From Elmis aenea (taxonomy: Eukaryota > Arthropoda > Insecta > Coleoptera > Elmidae), in NCBI GenBank assembly GCA_947652605.1, contig OX393578.1, positions 57,419,415 to 57,483,414 of the forward strand: a stretch of 64,000 nt of DNA, in the 5' to 3' direction. The stretch's first letter is position 1, and each line of letters starts with the position of its first letter. Below the pieces are notes generated by a model, which searched no databases, was not told where the DNA came from, and was given only the letters and a program-made list of their open reading frames with translations. The translations under genes and the position numbers were made by a program. Shown here piece by piece: positions 25,101 to 40,060 of the stretch.

Positions 25101-28100
25101 ATTCCTGTAAAAAGGCGATGGATTAACTGTTCCTGTGATATACAAATCAATAATTAAAATTGTTTAGAAAGAGTCGCTCAAGGAACATATGTATTAACTA
25201 ATGCACGGTATTTTTAGGAAATTATTAAAAATTAAAACCAGCTTATTGAAAGACATATGCAAAAAAATTGTATTCCTGTAAAGAGGCGATGGATAAACTG
25301 TTCCTGTGATATACAAATCAATAATTAAAATTGTTTAGAAATAGTCGCACAAGGAACATATGTATTAACTAAAGCACGGTATTTTTAGGAAATTATTAAA
25401 AATTAATACCAGCTCATTGAAAGACATATGCAAAACAATTGTATTCCTGTAAAGAGGCGATGGATAAACTGTTCCTGTGATATACAAATCAATAATTAAA
25501 ATTGTTTAGAAATAGTCGCACAAGGAACATATGTATTAACTAAAGCACGGTATTTTTAGGAAATTATTAAAAATTAAAACCAGCTCATTGAAAGACATAT
25601 GCAAAACAATTGTATTCATGTAAAGAGGCGATGGATAAACTGTTCCTGTGATATACATACAAATCAATAATTAAATTTGTTCAGAAATAGTCGCTCAAAG
25701 AACATATGTATTAACTAATGCACGGTATTTTTAGGAAATTATTAAAAATTAAAACCAGCTCATTGAAAGACATATGCAAAACAATTGTATTCCTGTAAAG
25801 AGGCGATGGATAAACTGTTCCTGTGATATACAAATCAATAATTAAAATTGTTTAGAAATAGTCGCTCAAGGAACATATGTATTAACTAAAGCACGGTATT
25901 TTTAGGAAATTATTAAAAATTAAAACCAGCTCATTGAAAGACATATGCAAAACAATTGTATTCCTGTAAAGAGGCGATGGATAAACTGTTCCTGTGATAT
26001 ACAAATCAATAATGAAAATTGTTTAGAAATAGTCGCTCAAGGAACATATGTATTAACTAAAGCACGGTATTTTTAGGAAATTATTAAAAATTAAAACCAG
26101 CTCATTGAAAGACATATGCAAAACCATTGTATTCATGTAAAGAGGCGATGGATAAACTGTTCCTGTGATATACAAATCAATAATTAAAATTGTTCAGAAA
26201 TAGTCGCTCAAGGAACATATGTATTAACTAATGCATGGTATTTTTAGGAAATTATTAAAAATTAAAACCAGCTCATTGAAAGACATATGCAAAAAAATTG
26301 TATTCCTGTAAAGAGGCGATGGATAAACTGTTCCTGTGATATACAAATCAATAATTAAAATTGTTTAGAAATAGTCGCTCAAGGAACATATGTATTAACT
26401 AAAGCACGGTATTTTTAGGAAATTATTAAAAATTAATACCAGCTCATTGAAAGACATATGCAAAACAACTGTATTCCTGTAAAGAGGCGATGGATAAACT
26501 GTTCCTGTGATATACAAATCAATAATTAAAATTGTTTAGAAATAGTCGCACAAGGAACATATGTATTAACTAAAGCACGGTATTTTTAGGAAATTATTAA
26601 AAATTAAAACCAGCTCATTGAAAGACATATGCAAAACAATTGTATTCATGTAAAGAGGCGATGGATAAACTGTTCCTGTGATATACATACAAATCAATAA
26701 TTAAAATTCTTCAGAAATAGTCGCTCAAAAAACATATGTATTAACTAATGCACGGTATTTTTAGGAAATTATTAAAAATTAAAACCAGCTCATTGAAAGA
26801 CATATGCAAAACAATTGTATTCCTGTAAAGAGGCGATGGATAAACTGTTCCTGTGATATACAAATCAATAATTAAAATTGTTTAGAAATAGTCGCTCAAG
26901 GAACATATGTATTAACTAAAGCACGGTATTTTTAGGAAATTATTAAAAATTAAAACCAGCTCATTGAAAGACATAAAATGCAAAACAATTGTATTCCTGT
27001 AAAGAGGCGATGGATAAACTGTTCCTGTGATATACAAATCAATAATGAAAATTGTTTAGAAATAGTCGCTCAAGGAACATATGTATTAACTAAAGCACGG
27101 TATTTTTAGGAAATTATTAAAAATTAAAACCAGCTCATTGAAAGACATATGCAAAACCATTGTATTCATGTAAAGAGGCGATGGATAAACTGTTCCTGTG
27201 ATATACAAATCAATAATTAAAATTGTTCAGAAATAGTCGCTCAAGGAACATATGTATTAACTAGTGCATGGTATTTTTAGGAAATTATTAAAAATTAAAA
27301 CCAGCTCATTGAAAGACATATGCAAAAAAATTGTATTCCTGTAAAGAGGCGATGGATAAACTGTTCCTGTGATATACAAATCAATAATTAAAATTGTTTA
27401 GAAATAGTCGCTCAAGGAACATATGTATTAACTAAAGCACGGTATTTTTAGGAAATTATTAAAAATTAAAACCAGCTCATTGAAAGACATATGCAAAACA
27501 ATTGTATTCATGTAAAGAGGCAATGGATAAACTGTTCCTGTCATATACAAATCAATAATTAAAATTGTTTAGAAATAGTCGCTCAAGGAACATATGTATT
27601 AACTAAAGCACGGTATTTTTAGGAAATTATTAAAAATTAAAACCAGCTCATTGAAAGACATATGCAAAACAATTGTATTCATGTAAAGAGGCAATGGATA
27701 AACTGTTCCTGTCATATACAAATCAATAATTAAAATTGTTTAGAAATAGTCGCTCAAGGAACATATGTATTAACTAAAGCACGGTATTTTTAGGAAATTA
27801 TTAAAAATTAAAACCAGCTCATTGAAAGACATATGCAAAACAATTGTATTCATGTAAAGAGGCGATGGATAAACTGTTCCTGTGATATACAAATCAATAA
27901 TTAAAATTGTTTCGAAATAGTCGCTCAAGGAACATATGTATTAACTAAAGCACGGTATTTTTAGGAAATTATTAAAAATTAAAACCAGCTCATTGAAAGA
28001 CATATGCAAAACAATTGTATTCATGTAAAGAGGCGATAAATAAACTGTTCCTGTGATATACAAATCAATAATTAAAATTGTTTCGAAATAGTCGCTCAAG

Positions 28101-28790
28101 GAACATATGTATTAACTAAAGCACGGTATTTTTAGGAAATTATTAAAAATTAAAACCAGCTCATTGAAAGACATATGCAAAACAATTGTATTCATGTAAA
28201 GAGGCGATGGATATACTGTTCCTGTCATATACAAATCAATAATTAAAATTGTTTAGAAATAGTCGCTCAAGGAACATATGTATTAACTAAAGCACGGTAT
28301 TTTTAGGAAATTATTAAAAATTAAAACCAGCTCATTGAAAGACATATGCAAAACAATTGTATTCATGTAAAGAGGCGATGGATAAACTGTTCCTGTGATA
28401 TACAAATCAATAATTAAAATTGTTCAGAAATAGTCGCTCAAGGAACATATGTATTAACTAATGCACGGTATTTTTAGGAAATTATTAAAAATTAAAACCA
28501 GCTCAGTGAAAGACATATGCAAAACAATTGTATTCATGTAAAGAGGCGATGGATAAACTGTTCCTGTGATATACAAATCAATAATTAAAATTGTTTAGAA
28601 ATAGTCGCTCAAGGAACATATGTATTAACTAAAGCACGGTATTTTTAGGAAATTATTAAAAATTAAAACCAGCTCATTGAAAGACATATGCAAAACAATT
28701 GTATTCCTGTAAAGAGGCGATGGATAAACTGTTCCTGTGATATACAAATCAATAATTAAAATTGTTTAGAAATAGTCGCTCAAGGAACAT
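19200..28790 (+). repeat. Tandem duplication of 28 monomers, 4799 bp (about 19.20-23.99 kb and 24.00-28.79 kb)
   Basis: Rare markers recur at 4799 bp: GCACATATGT at 19871 and 24670, ATTCTTCAG at 21907 and 26706, GACATAAAAT at 22171 and 26970, and ATATACTGTT at 23412 and 28211. The distance equals 28 x 171 plus 11, and the 11 bp are explained by two ATAC insertions and one 3-bp insertion per unit. Between 22.2 and 27.7 kb the spacing temporarily drops to 4628 bp (for example CTAGTGCATG at 22633 and 27261). One copy therefore lost or gained a monomer and this was offset by an extra monomer at about 27.52-27.69 kb. Confidence 0.85.
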
Positions 28791-31030
28791 TTGTATTAAC
28801 TAAAGCACGGTATTTTTAGGAAATTATTAAAAATTAAAACCAGCTCATTGAAAGACATATGCAAAACAATTGTATTCATGTAAAGAGGCGATGGATAAAC
28901 TGTTCCTGTGATATACAAATCAATAATTAAAATTGTTTAGAAATAGTCGCACAAGGAACATATGTATTAACTAAAGCACGGTATTTTTAGGAAATTATTA
29001 AAAATTAATACCAGCTCATTGAAAGACATATGCAAAACAATTGTATTCATGTAAAGAGGCGATGGATAAACTGTTCCTGTGATATACAAATCAATAATTA
29101 AAATTGTTTAGAAATAGTCGCTCAAGGAACATATGTATTAACTAAAGCACGGTATTTTTAGGAAATTATTAAAAATTAAAACCAGCTCATTGAAAGACAT
29201 ATGCAAAACAATTGTATTCCTGTAAAGAGGCGATGGATAAACTGTTCCTGTGATATACAAATCAATAATTAAAATTGTTTAGAAATAGTCGCTCAAGGAA
29301 CATATGTATTAACTAAAGCACGGTATTTTTAGGAAATCATTAAAAATTAAAACCAGCTCATTGAAAGACATATGCAAAACAATTGTATTCCTGTAAAGAG
29401 GCGATGGATAAACTGTTCCTGTGATATACAAATCAATAATGAAAATTGTTTAGAAATAGTCGCTCAAGGAACATATGTATTAACTAAAGCACGGTATTTT
29501 TAGGAAATTATTAAAAATTAAAACCAGCTCATTGAAAGACATATGCAAAACCATTGTATTCATGTAAAGAGGCGATGGATAAACTGTTCCTGTGATATAC
29601 AAATCAATAATTAAAATTGTTCAGAAATAGTCGCTCAAGGAACATATGTATTAACTAGTGCATGGTATTTTTAGGAAATTATTAAAAATTAAAACCAGCT
29701 CATTGAAAGACATATGCAAAAAAATTGTATTCCTGTAAAGAGGCGATGGATAAACTGTTCCTGTGATATACAAATCAATAATTAAAATTGTTTAGAAATA
29801 GTCGCTCAAGGAACATATGTATTAACTAAAGCACGGTATTTTTAGGAAATTATTAAAAATTAAAACCAGCTCATTGAAAGACATATGCAAAACAATTGTA
29901 TTCATGTAAAGAGGCAATGGATAAACTGTTCCTGTCATATACAAATCAATAATTAAAATTGTTTAGAAATAGTCGCTCAAGGAACATATGTATTAACTAA
30001 AGCACGGTATTTTTAGGAAATTATTAAAAATTAAAACCAGCTCATTGAAAGACATATGCAAAACAATTGTATTCATGTAAAGAGGCGATGGATAAACTGT
30101 TCCTGTGATATACAAATCAATAATTAAAATTGTTTCGAAATAGTCGCTCAAGGAACATATGTATTAACTAAAGCACGGTATTTTTAGGAAATTATTAAAA
30201 ATTAAAACCAGCTCATTGAAAGACATATGCAAAACAATTGTATTCATGTAAAGAGGCGATAAATAAACTGTTCCTGTGATATACAAATCAATAATTAAAA
30301 TTGTTTCGAAATAGTCGCTCAAGGAACATATGTATTAACTAAAGCACGGTATTTTTAGGAAATTATTAAGAATTAAAACCAGCTCATTGAAAGACATATG
30401 CAAAACAATTGTATTCATGTAAAGAGGCGATGGATATACTGTTCCTGTCATATACAAATCAATAATTAAAATTGTTTAGAAATAGTCGCTCAAGGAACAT
30501 ATGTATTAACTAAAGCACGGTATTTTTAGGAAATTATTAAAACTTAAAACCAGCTCATTGAAAGACATATGCAAAACAATTGTATTCATGTAAAGAGGCG
30601 ATGGATAAACTGTTCCTGTGATATACAAATCAATAATTAAAATTGTTCAAAAATAGTCGCTCAAGGAACATATGTATTAACTAATGCACGGTATTTTTAG
30701 GAAATTATTAAAAATTAAAACCAGCTCAGTGAAAGACATATGCAAAACAATTGTATTCATGTAAAGAGGCGATGGATAAACTGTTCCTGTGATATACAAA
30801 TCAATAATTAAAATTGTTTAGAAATAGTCGCTCAAGGAACATATGTATTAACTAAAGCACGGTATTTTTAGGAAATTATTAAAAATTAAAACCAGCTCAT
30901 TGAAAGACATATGCAAAACAATTGTATTCCTGTAAAGAGGCGATGGATAAACTGTTCCTGTGATATACAAATCAATAATTAAAATTGTTTAGAAATAGTC
31001 GCTCAAGGAACATTTGTATTAACTAAAGCA
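27250..31030 (+). repeat. Partial third copy of the 28-monomer block (offsets 2394 and 2223 bp)
   Basis: Part of the preceding block recurs again. CTAGTGCATGG is at 27261 and 29655 (14 monomers), and the GGATATACTG variant is at 28211 and 30434 (13 monomers). The one-monomer difference corresponds to the doubled GGCAATGG monomer at about 27.52 and 27.69 kb, which is single at about 29.91 kb. Confidence 0.7.
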
Positions 31031-32519
31031 CGGTATTTTTAGGAAATTATTAAAAATTAAAACCAGCTCATTGAAAGACATATGCAAAACAATTGTATTC
31101 ATGTAAAGAGGCGATGGATAAACTGTTCCTGTGATATACAAATCAATAATTAAAATTGTTTAGAAATAGTCGCACAAGGAACATATGTATTAACTAAAGC
31201 ACGGTATTTTTAGGAAATTATTAAAAATTAATACCAGCTCATTGAAAGACATATGCAAAACAATTGTATTCCTGTAAAGAGGCGATGGATAAACTGTTCC
31301 TGTGATATACAAATCAATAATTAAAATTGTTTAGAAATAGTCGCTCAAGGAACATATGTTTTAACTAAAGCACGGTATTTTTGGGAAATTATTAAAAATT
31401 AAAACCAGCTCATTGAAAGACATATGCAAAACAATTGTATTCCTGTAAAGAGGCGATGGATAAAATGTTCCTGTGATATACAAATCAATAATTAAAATTG
31501 TTTAGAAATAGTCGCTCAAGGAACATATGTATTAACTAAAGCACGGTATTTTTAGGAAATTATTAAAAATTAAAACCAGCTCATTGAAAGACATATGCAA
31601 AACAATTGTATTCCTGTAAAGAGGCGATAAATAAACTGTTCCTGTGATATACAAATCAATAATTAAAATTGTTTCGAAATAGTCGCTCAAGGAACATATG
31701 TATTAACTAAAGCACGGTATTTTTAGGAAATTATTAAAAATTAAAACCAGCTCATTGAAAGACATATGCAAAACCATTGTATTCATGTAAAGAGGCGATG
31801 GATAAACTGTTCCTGTGATATACAAATCAATAATTAAAATTGTTCAGAAATAGTCGCTCAAGGAACATATGTATTAACTAATGCACGGTATTTTTAGGAA
31901 ATTATTAAAAATTAAAACCAGCTCATTGAAAGACATATGCAAAAAAATTGTATTCCTGTAAAGAGGCGATGGATAAACTGTTCCTGTGATATACAAATCA
32001 ATAATTAAAATTGTTTAGAAACAGTCGCTCAAGGAACATATGTATTAACTAAAGCACGGTATTTTTAGGAAATTATTAAAAATTAAAACCAGCTCATTGA
32101 AAGACATATGCAAAACAATTGTATTCATGTAAAGAGGCGATGGATAAACTGTTCCTGTCATATACAAATCAATAATTGAAATTGTTTCGAAATAGTCGCA
32201 CAAGGAACATATGTATTAACTAAAGCACGGTATTTTTAGGAAATTATTAAAAATTAATGCCAGCTCATTGAAAGACATATGCAAAACAATTGTATTCATG
32301 TAAAGAGGCGATGGATAAACTGTTCCTGTGATATACAAATCAATAATTAAAATTGTTTAGAAATAGTCGCTCAAGGAACATATGTATTAACTAAAGCACG
32401 GTATTTTTAGGAAATTATTAAAAATTAAAACCAGCTCATTGAAAGACATATGCAAAACAATTGTATTCATGTAAAGAGGCGATGGATAAACTGTTCCTGT
32501 GATATACAAATCAATAATT

Positions 32520-35500
32520 AAAATCGTTTAGAAATAGTCGCCCAAGGAACATATGTATTAACTAAAGCACGGTATTTTTAGGAAATTATTAAAAATTTAA
32601 ACCAGCTCATTGAAAGACATATGCAAAACAAATGTATTCCTGTAAAGAGGCGATGGATAAACTGTTCCTGTGATATACAAATCAATAATTAAAATTGTTT
32701 AGAAATAGTCGCTCAAGGAACATATGTATTAACTAAAGCACGGTATTTTTAGGAAATTATTAAAAATTAAAACCAGCTCATTGAAAGACATATGCAAAAC
32801 AATTGTATTCATGTAAAGAGGCGATGGATAAACTGTTCCTGTCATATACAAATCAATAATTGAAATTGTTTCGAAATAGTCGCACAAGGAACATATGTAT
32901 TAACTAAAGCACGGTATTTTTAGGAAATTATTAAAAATTAATACCAGCTCATTGAAAGACATATGCAAAACAATTGTATTCATGTAAAGAGGCGATGGAT
33001 AAACTGTTTCTGTGATATACAAATCAATAATTAAAATTGTTTAGAAATAGTCGCTCAAGGAACATATGTATTAACTAAAGCACGGTATTTTTAGGAAATT
33101 ATTAAAAAATAAAACCAGCTCATTGAAAGACATATGCAAAACAATTGTATTCATGTAAAGAAGCGATGGATAAACTGTTCCTGTCATATACAAATCAATA
33201 ATTGAAATTGTTTCAAAATAGTCGCACAAGGAACATATGTATTAACTAAAGCACGGTATTTTTAGGAAATTATTAAAAATTAAAACCAGCTCATTGAAAG
33301 ACATATGCAAAACAATTTTATTCATGTAAAAAGGCGATGGATAAACTGTTCCTGTCATATACAAATCAATAATTCAAATTGTTTCGAAATAGTCGCACAA
33401 GGAACATATGTATTAACTAAAGCACGGTATTTTTAGGAAATTAGTAAAAATTAAAACCAGCTCATTGAAAGACATATTCAAAACAATTGTATTCCTGTAA
33501 AGAGGCGATAAATAAACTGTTCCTGTGATATACAAATCAATAATTAAAATTGTTTAGAAATAGTCGCTCAAGGAACATATGTATTAACTAAAGCACGGTA
33601 TTTTTAGGAAATTATTAAAAATTAAAACCAGCTCATTGAAAGACATATGCAAAACCATTGTATTCATGTAAAGAGGCGATGGATAAACTGTTCCTGTGAT
33701 ATACAAATCAATAATTAAAATTGTTCAGAAATAGTCGCTCAAGGAACATATGTATTAACTAAAGCACGGTATTTTTAGGAAATTATTTAAAATTGAAACC
33801 AGCTCATTGAAAGACATATGCAAAACAATTGTATTCCTGTAAAGAGGCGATGGATAAACTGTTTCTGTGATATACAAATCAATAATTAAAATTGTTCAGA
33901 AATAGTCGCTCAAGGAACATATGTATTAACTAAAGCACGGTATTTTTAGGAAATTAGTAAAAATTAAAACCAGCTCATTGAAAGACATATGCAAAACAAT
34001 TGTATTCCTGTAAAGAGGCGATAAATAAACTGTTCCTGTGATATACAAATCAATAATTAAAATTGTTTAGAAATAGTCGCTCAAGGAACATATGTATTAA
34101 CTAAAGCACGGTATTTTTAGGAAATTATTAAAAATTAAAACCAGCTCATTGAAAGACATATGCAAAACAATTGTATTCCTGTAAAGAGGCGATGGATAAA
34201 CTGTTTCTGTGATATACAAATCAATAATTAAAATTGTTCAGAAATAGTCGCTCAAGGAACATATGTATTAACTAAAGCACGGTATTTTTAGGAAATGTTT
34301 AAAAATTAAAACCAGCTCATTGAAAGACATATGCAAAACAATTGTATTCCTGTAAAGAGGCGATGGATAAACTGTTTCTGTGATATACAAATCAATAATT
34401 AAAATTGTTCAGAAATAGTCGCTCAAGGAACATAATTATGTATTAACTAAAGCACGGTATTTTTAGGAAATTATTAAAAATTAAAACCAGCTCATTGAAA
34501 GACATATGCAAAACAATTGTATTCCTGTAAAGAGGCGATGGATAAACTGTTTCTGTGACATAAAAATCAATAATTAAAATTGTTCAGAAATAGTCGCTCA
34601 AGGAACATATGTATTAACTAAAGCACGGTATTTTTAGGAAATTATTAAAAATTAAAACCAGCTCATTGAAAGACATATGCAAAACAATTGTATTCATGTA
34701 AAGAGGCGATGGATAAACTGTTCCTGTGATATACAAATCTATAATTAAAATTGTTTCGAAATAGTCGCTCAAGGAACATATGTATTAACTAAAGCACGGT
34801 ATTTTTAGAAAATTATTAAAAATTAAAACCAGCTCATTGAAAGACATATGCAAAACAATTTTATTCATGTAAAGAGGCGATGGATAAACTGTTCCTGTGA
34901 TATACAAATCAATAATTAAAATTGTTTCGAAATAGTCGCTCAAGGAACATATGTATTAACTAAAGCACGGTATTTTTAGGAAATTAGTAAAAATTAAAAC
35001 CAGCTCATTGAAAGACATATGCAAAACAATTGTATTTATGTAAAGAGGCGATGGATAAACTGTTCCTGTGATATACAAATCAATAATTAAAATTTTTTAG
35101 AAATAGTCGCTCAAGGAACATATGTATTAACTAAAGCACGGTATTTTTAGGAAATTATTAAAAATTAAAACCAGCTCATTGAAAGACATATGCAAAACAA
35201 TTGTATTCATGTAAAGAAGCGATGGATAAACTGATCCTGTGATATACAAATCAATAATTAAAATTGTTTAGAAATAGTCGCTCAAGGAACATATGTATTA
35301 ACTAAAGCACGGTATTTTTAGGAAATTATTAAAAATTAAAACCAGCTCATTGAAAGACATATGCAAAACCATTGTATTCATGTAAAGAGGCGATGGATAA
35401 ACTGTTCCTGTGATATACAAATCAATAATTAAAATTGTTCAGAAATAGTCGCTCAAGGAACATATGTATTAACTAAAGCACGGTATTTTTAGGAAATTAT

Positions 35501-38500
35501 TTAAAATTGAAACCAGCTCATTGAAAGACATATGCAAAACAATTGTATTCCTGTAAAGAGGCGATGGATAAACTGTTTCTGTGATATACAAATCAACAAT
35601 TAAAATTGTTCAGAAATAGTCGCTCAAGGAACATATGTATTAACTAAAGCACGGTATTTTTAGGAAATTAGTAAAAATTAAAACCAGCTCATTGAAAGAC
35701 ATATGCAAAACAATTGTATTCCTGTAAAGAGGCGATAAATAAACTGTTCCTGTGATATACAAATCAATAATTAAAATTGTTTAGAAATAGTCGCTCAAGG
35801 AACATATGTATTAACTAAAGCACGGTATTTTTAGGAAATTATTAAAAATTAAAACCAGCTCATTGAAAGACATATGCAAAACAATTGTATTCCTGTAAAG
35901 AGGCGATGGATAAACTGTTTCTGTGATATACAAATCAATAATTAAAATTGTTCAGAAATAGTCGCTCAAGGAACATATGTATTAACTAAAGCACGGTATT
36001 TTTAGGAAATGTTTAAAAATTAAAACCAGCTCATTGAAAGACATATGCAAAACAATTGTATTCCTGTAAAGAGGCGATGGATAAACTGTTTCTGTGATAT
36101 ACAAATCAATAATTAAAATTGTTCAGAAATAGTCGCTCAAGGAACATAATTATGTATTAACTAAAGCACGGTATTTTTAGGAAATTATTAAAAATTAAAA
36201 CCAGCTCATTGAAAGACATATGCAAAACAATTGTATTCCTGTAAAGAGGCGATGGATAAACTGTTTCTGTGATATACAAATCAATAATTAAAATCGTTTA
36301 GAAATAGTCGCCCAAGGAACATATGTATTAACTAAAGCACGGTATTTTTAGGAAATTATTAAAAATTTAAACCAGCTCATTGAAAGACATATGCAAAACA
36401 AATGTATTCCTGTAAAGAGGCGATGGATAAACTGTTCCTGTGATATACAAATCAATAATTAAAATTGTTTAGAAATAGTCGCTCAAGGAACATATGTATT
36501 AACTAAAGCACGGTATTTTTAGGAAATTATTAAAAATTAAAACCAGCTCATTGAAAGACATATGCAAAACAATTGTATTCATGTAAAGAGGCGATGGATA
36601 AACTGTTCCTGTCATATACAAATCAATAATTGAAATTGTTTCGAAATAGTCGCACAAGGAACATATGTATTAACTAAAGCACGGTATTTTTAGGAAATTA
36701 TTAAAAATTAATACCAGCTCATTGAAAGACATATGCAAAACAATTGTATTCATGTAAAGAGGCGATGGATAAACTGTTTCTGTGATATACAAATCAATAA
36801 TTAAAATTGTTTAGAAATAGTCGCTCAAGGAACATATGTATTAACTAAAGCACGGTATTTTTAGGAAATTATTAAAAAATAAAACCAGCTCATTGAAAGA
36901 CATATGCAAAACAATTGTATTCATGTAAAGAAGCGATGGATAAACTGTTCCTGTCATATACAAATCAATAATTGAAATTGTTTCAAAATAGTCGCACAAG
37001 GAACATATGTATTAACTAAAGCACGGTATTTTTAGGAAATTATTAAAAATTAAAACCAGCTCATTGAAAGACATATGCAAAACAATTTTATTCATGTAAA
37101 AAGGCGATGGATAAACTGTTCCTGTCATATACAAATCAATAATTCAAATTGTTTCGAAATAGTCGCACAAGGAACATATGTATTAACTAAAGCACGGTAT
37201 TTTTAGGAAATTAGTAAAAATTAAAACCAGCTCATTGAAAGACATATGCAAAACAATTGTATTCCTGTAAAGAGGCGATAAATAAACTGTTCCTGTAATA
37301 TACAAATCAATAATTAAAATTGTTTAGAAATAGTCGCTCAAGGAACATATGTATTAACTAAAGCACGGTATTTTTAGGAAATTATTAAAAATTAAAACCA
37401 GCTCATTGAAAGACATATGCAAAACCATTGTATTCATGTAAAGAGGCGATGGATAAACTGTTCCTGTGATATACAAATCAATAATTAAAATTGTTCAGAA
37501 ATAGTCGCTCAAGGAACATATGTATTAACTAAAGCACGGTATTTTTAGGAAATTATTTAAAATTGAAACCAGCTCATTGAAAGACATATGCAAAACAATT
37601 GTATTCCTGTAAAGAGGCGATGGATAAACTGTTTCTGTGATATACAAATCAATAATTAAAATTGTTCAGAAATAGTCGCTCAAGGAACATATGTATTAAC
37701 TAAAGCACGGTATTTTTAGGAAATTAGTAAAAATTAAAACCAGCTCATTGAAAGACATATGCAAAACAATTGTATTCCTGTAAAGAGGCGATAAATAAAC
37801 TGTTCCTGTGATATACAAATCAATAATTAAAATTGTTTAGAAATAGTCGCTCAAGGAACATATGTATTAACTAAAGCACGGTATTTTTAGGAAATTATTA
37901 AAAATTAAAACCAGCTCATTGAAAGACATATGCAAAACAATTGTATTCCTGTAAAGAGGCGATGGATAAACTGTTTCTGTGATATACAAATCAATAATTA
38001 AAATTGTTCAGAAATAGTCGCTCAAGGAACATATGTATTAACTAAAGCACGGTATTTTTAGGAAATGTTTAAAAATTAAAACCAGCTCATTGAAAGACAT
38101 ATGCAAAACAATTGTATTCCTGTAAAGAGGCGATGGATAAACTGTTTCTGTGATATACAAATCAATAATTAAAATTGTTCAGAAATAGTCGCTCAAGGAA
38201 CATAATTATGTATTAACTAAAGCACGGTATTTTTAGGAAATTATTAAAAATTAAAACCAGCTCATTGAAAGACATATGCAAAACAATTGTATTCCTGTAA
38301 AGAGGCGATGGATAAACTGTTTCTGTGACATAAAAATCAATAATTAAAATTGTTCAGAAATAGTCGCTCAAGGAACATATGTATTAACTAAAGCACGGTA
38401 TTTTTAGGAAATTATTAAAAATTAAAACCAGCTCATTGAAAGACATATGCAAAACAATTGTATTCATGTAAAGAGGCGATGGATAAACTGTTCCTGTGAT

Positions 38501-40060
38501 ATACAAATCTATAATTAAAATTGTTTCGAAATAGTCGCTCAAGGAACATATGTATTAACTAAAGCACGGTATTTTTAGAAAATTATTAAAAATTAAAACC
38601 AGCTCATTGAAAGACATATGCAAAACAATTTTATTCATGTAAAGAGGCGATGGATAAACTGTTCCTGTGATATACAAATCAATAATTAAAATTGTTTCGA
38701 AATAGTCGCTCAAGGAACATATGTATTAACTAAAGCACGGTATTTTTAGGAAATTAGTAAAAATTAAAACCAGCTCATTGAAAGACATATGCAAAACAAT
38801 TGTATTTATGTAAAGAGGCGATGGATAAACTGTTCCTGTGATATACAAATCAATAATTAAAATTTTTTAGAAATAGTCGCTCAAGGAACATATGTATTAA
38901 CTAAAGCACGGTATTTTTAGGAAATTATTAAAAATTAAAACCAGCTCATTGAAAGACATATGCAAAACAATTGTATTCATGTAAAGAAGCGATGGATAAA
39001 CTGATCCTGTGATATACAAATCAATAATTAAAATTGTTTAGAAATAGTCGCTCAAGGAACATATGTATTAACTAAAGCACGGTATTTTTAGGAAATTATT
39101 AAAAATTAAAACCAGCTCATTGAAAGACATATGCAAAACCATTGTATTCATGTAAAGAGGCGATGGATAAACTGTTCCTGTGATATACAAATCAATAATT
39201 AAAATTGTTCAGAAATAGTCGCTCAAGGAACATATGTATTAACTAAAGCACGGTATTTTTAGGAAATTATTTAAAATTGAAACCAGCTCATTGAAAGACA
39301 TATGCAAAACAATTGTATTCCTGTAAAGAGGCGATGGATAAACTGTTTCTGTGATATACAAATCAACAATTAAAATTGTTCAGAAATAGTCGCTCAAGGA
39401 ACATATGTATTAACTAAAGCACGGTATTTTTAGGAAATTAGTAAAAATTAAAACCAGCTCATTGAAAGACATATGCAAAACAATTGTATTCCTGTAAAGA
39501 GGCGATAAATAAACTGTTCCTGTGATATACAAATCAATAATTAAAATTGTTTAGAAATAGTCGCTCAAGGAACATATGTATTAACTAAAGCACGGTATTT
39601 TTAGGAAATTATTAAAAATTAAAACCAGCTCATTGAAAGACATATGCAAAACAATTGTATTCCTGTAAAGAGGCGATGGATAAACTGTTTCTGTGATATA
39701 CAAATCAATAATTAAAATTGTTCAGAAATAGTCGCTCAAGGAACATATGTATTAACTAAAGCACGGTATTTTTAGGAAATGTTTAAAAATTAAAACCAGC
39801 TCATTGAAAGACATATGCAAAACAATTGTATTCCTGTAAAGAGGCGATGGATAAACTGTTTCTGTGATATACAAATCAATAATTAAAATTGTTCAGAAAT
39901 AGTCGCTCAAGGAACATAATTATGTATTAACTAAAGCACGGTATTTTTAGGAAATTATTAAAAATTAAAACCAGCTCATTGAAAGACATATGCAAAACAA
40001 TTGTATTCCTGTAAAGAGGCGATGGATAAACTGTTTCTGTGACATACAAATCAATAATTA
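32520..40060 (+). repeat. Tandem duplication of 22 monomers, 3770 bp (32.52-36.29 kb and 36.29-40.06 kb)
   Basis: AAATCGTTTAG with CGCCCAAGG occurs at 32521 and 36291, and the second copy starts where the first ends. The offset of 3770 bp is 22 x 171 plus two 4-bp AATT-type insertions (34431 and 36141 in copy 1; 38201 and 39911 in copy 2). By eye I found only two differences: ATATTCAAAAC near 33475 versus ATATGCAAAAC, and CTGTGATA versus CTGTAATA near 37297. Each copy contains an internal 10-monomer duplication of 1714 bp (GAAATTATTTAAAATTG near 33.78 and 35.50 kb, and 37.55 and 39.27 kb). It is the clearest higher-order repeat in the window. Confidence 0.9.
34431..34440 (+). repeat. 4-bp insertion variant (CATAATTATG) marking duplicated monomers
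   Basis: The usual ACATATGTATT is replaced by ACATAATTATGTATT, giving a 175-bp monomer. Further copies lie at about 36141, 38201, 39911 and 60751. A related 3-bp form (ACATATTATG) is near 4127, and a 1-bp form (ACATAATG) near 58016. These rare indels are reliable tags for block copying. Confidence 0.85.
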
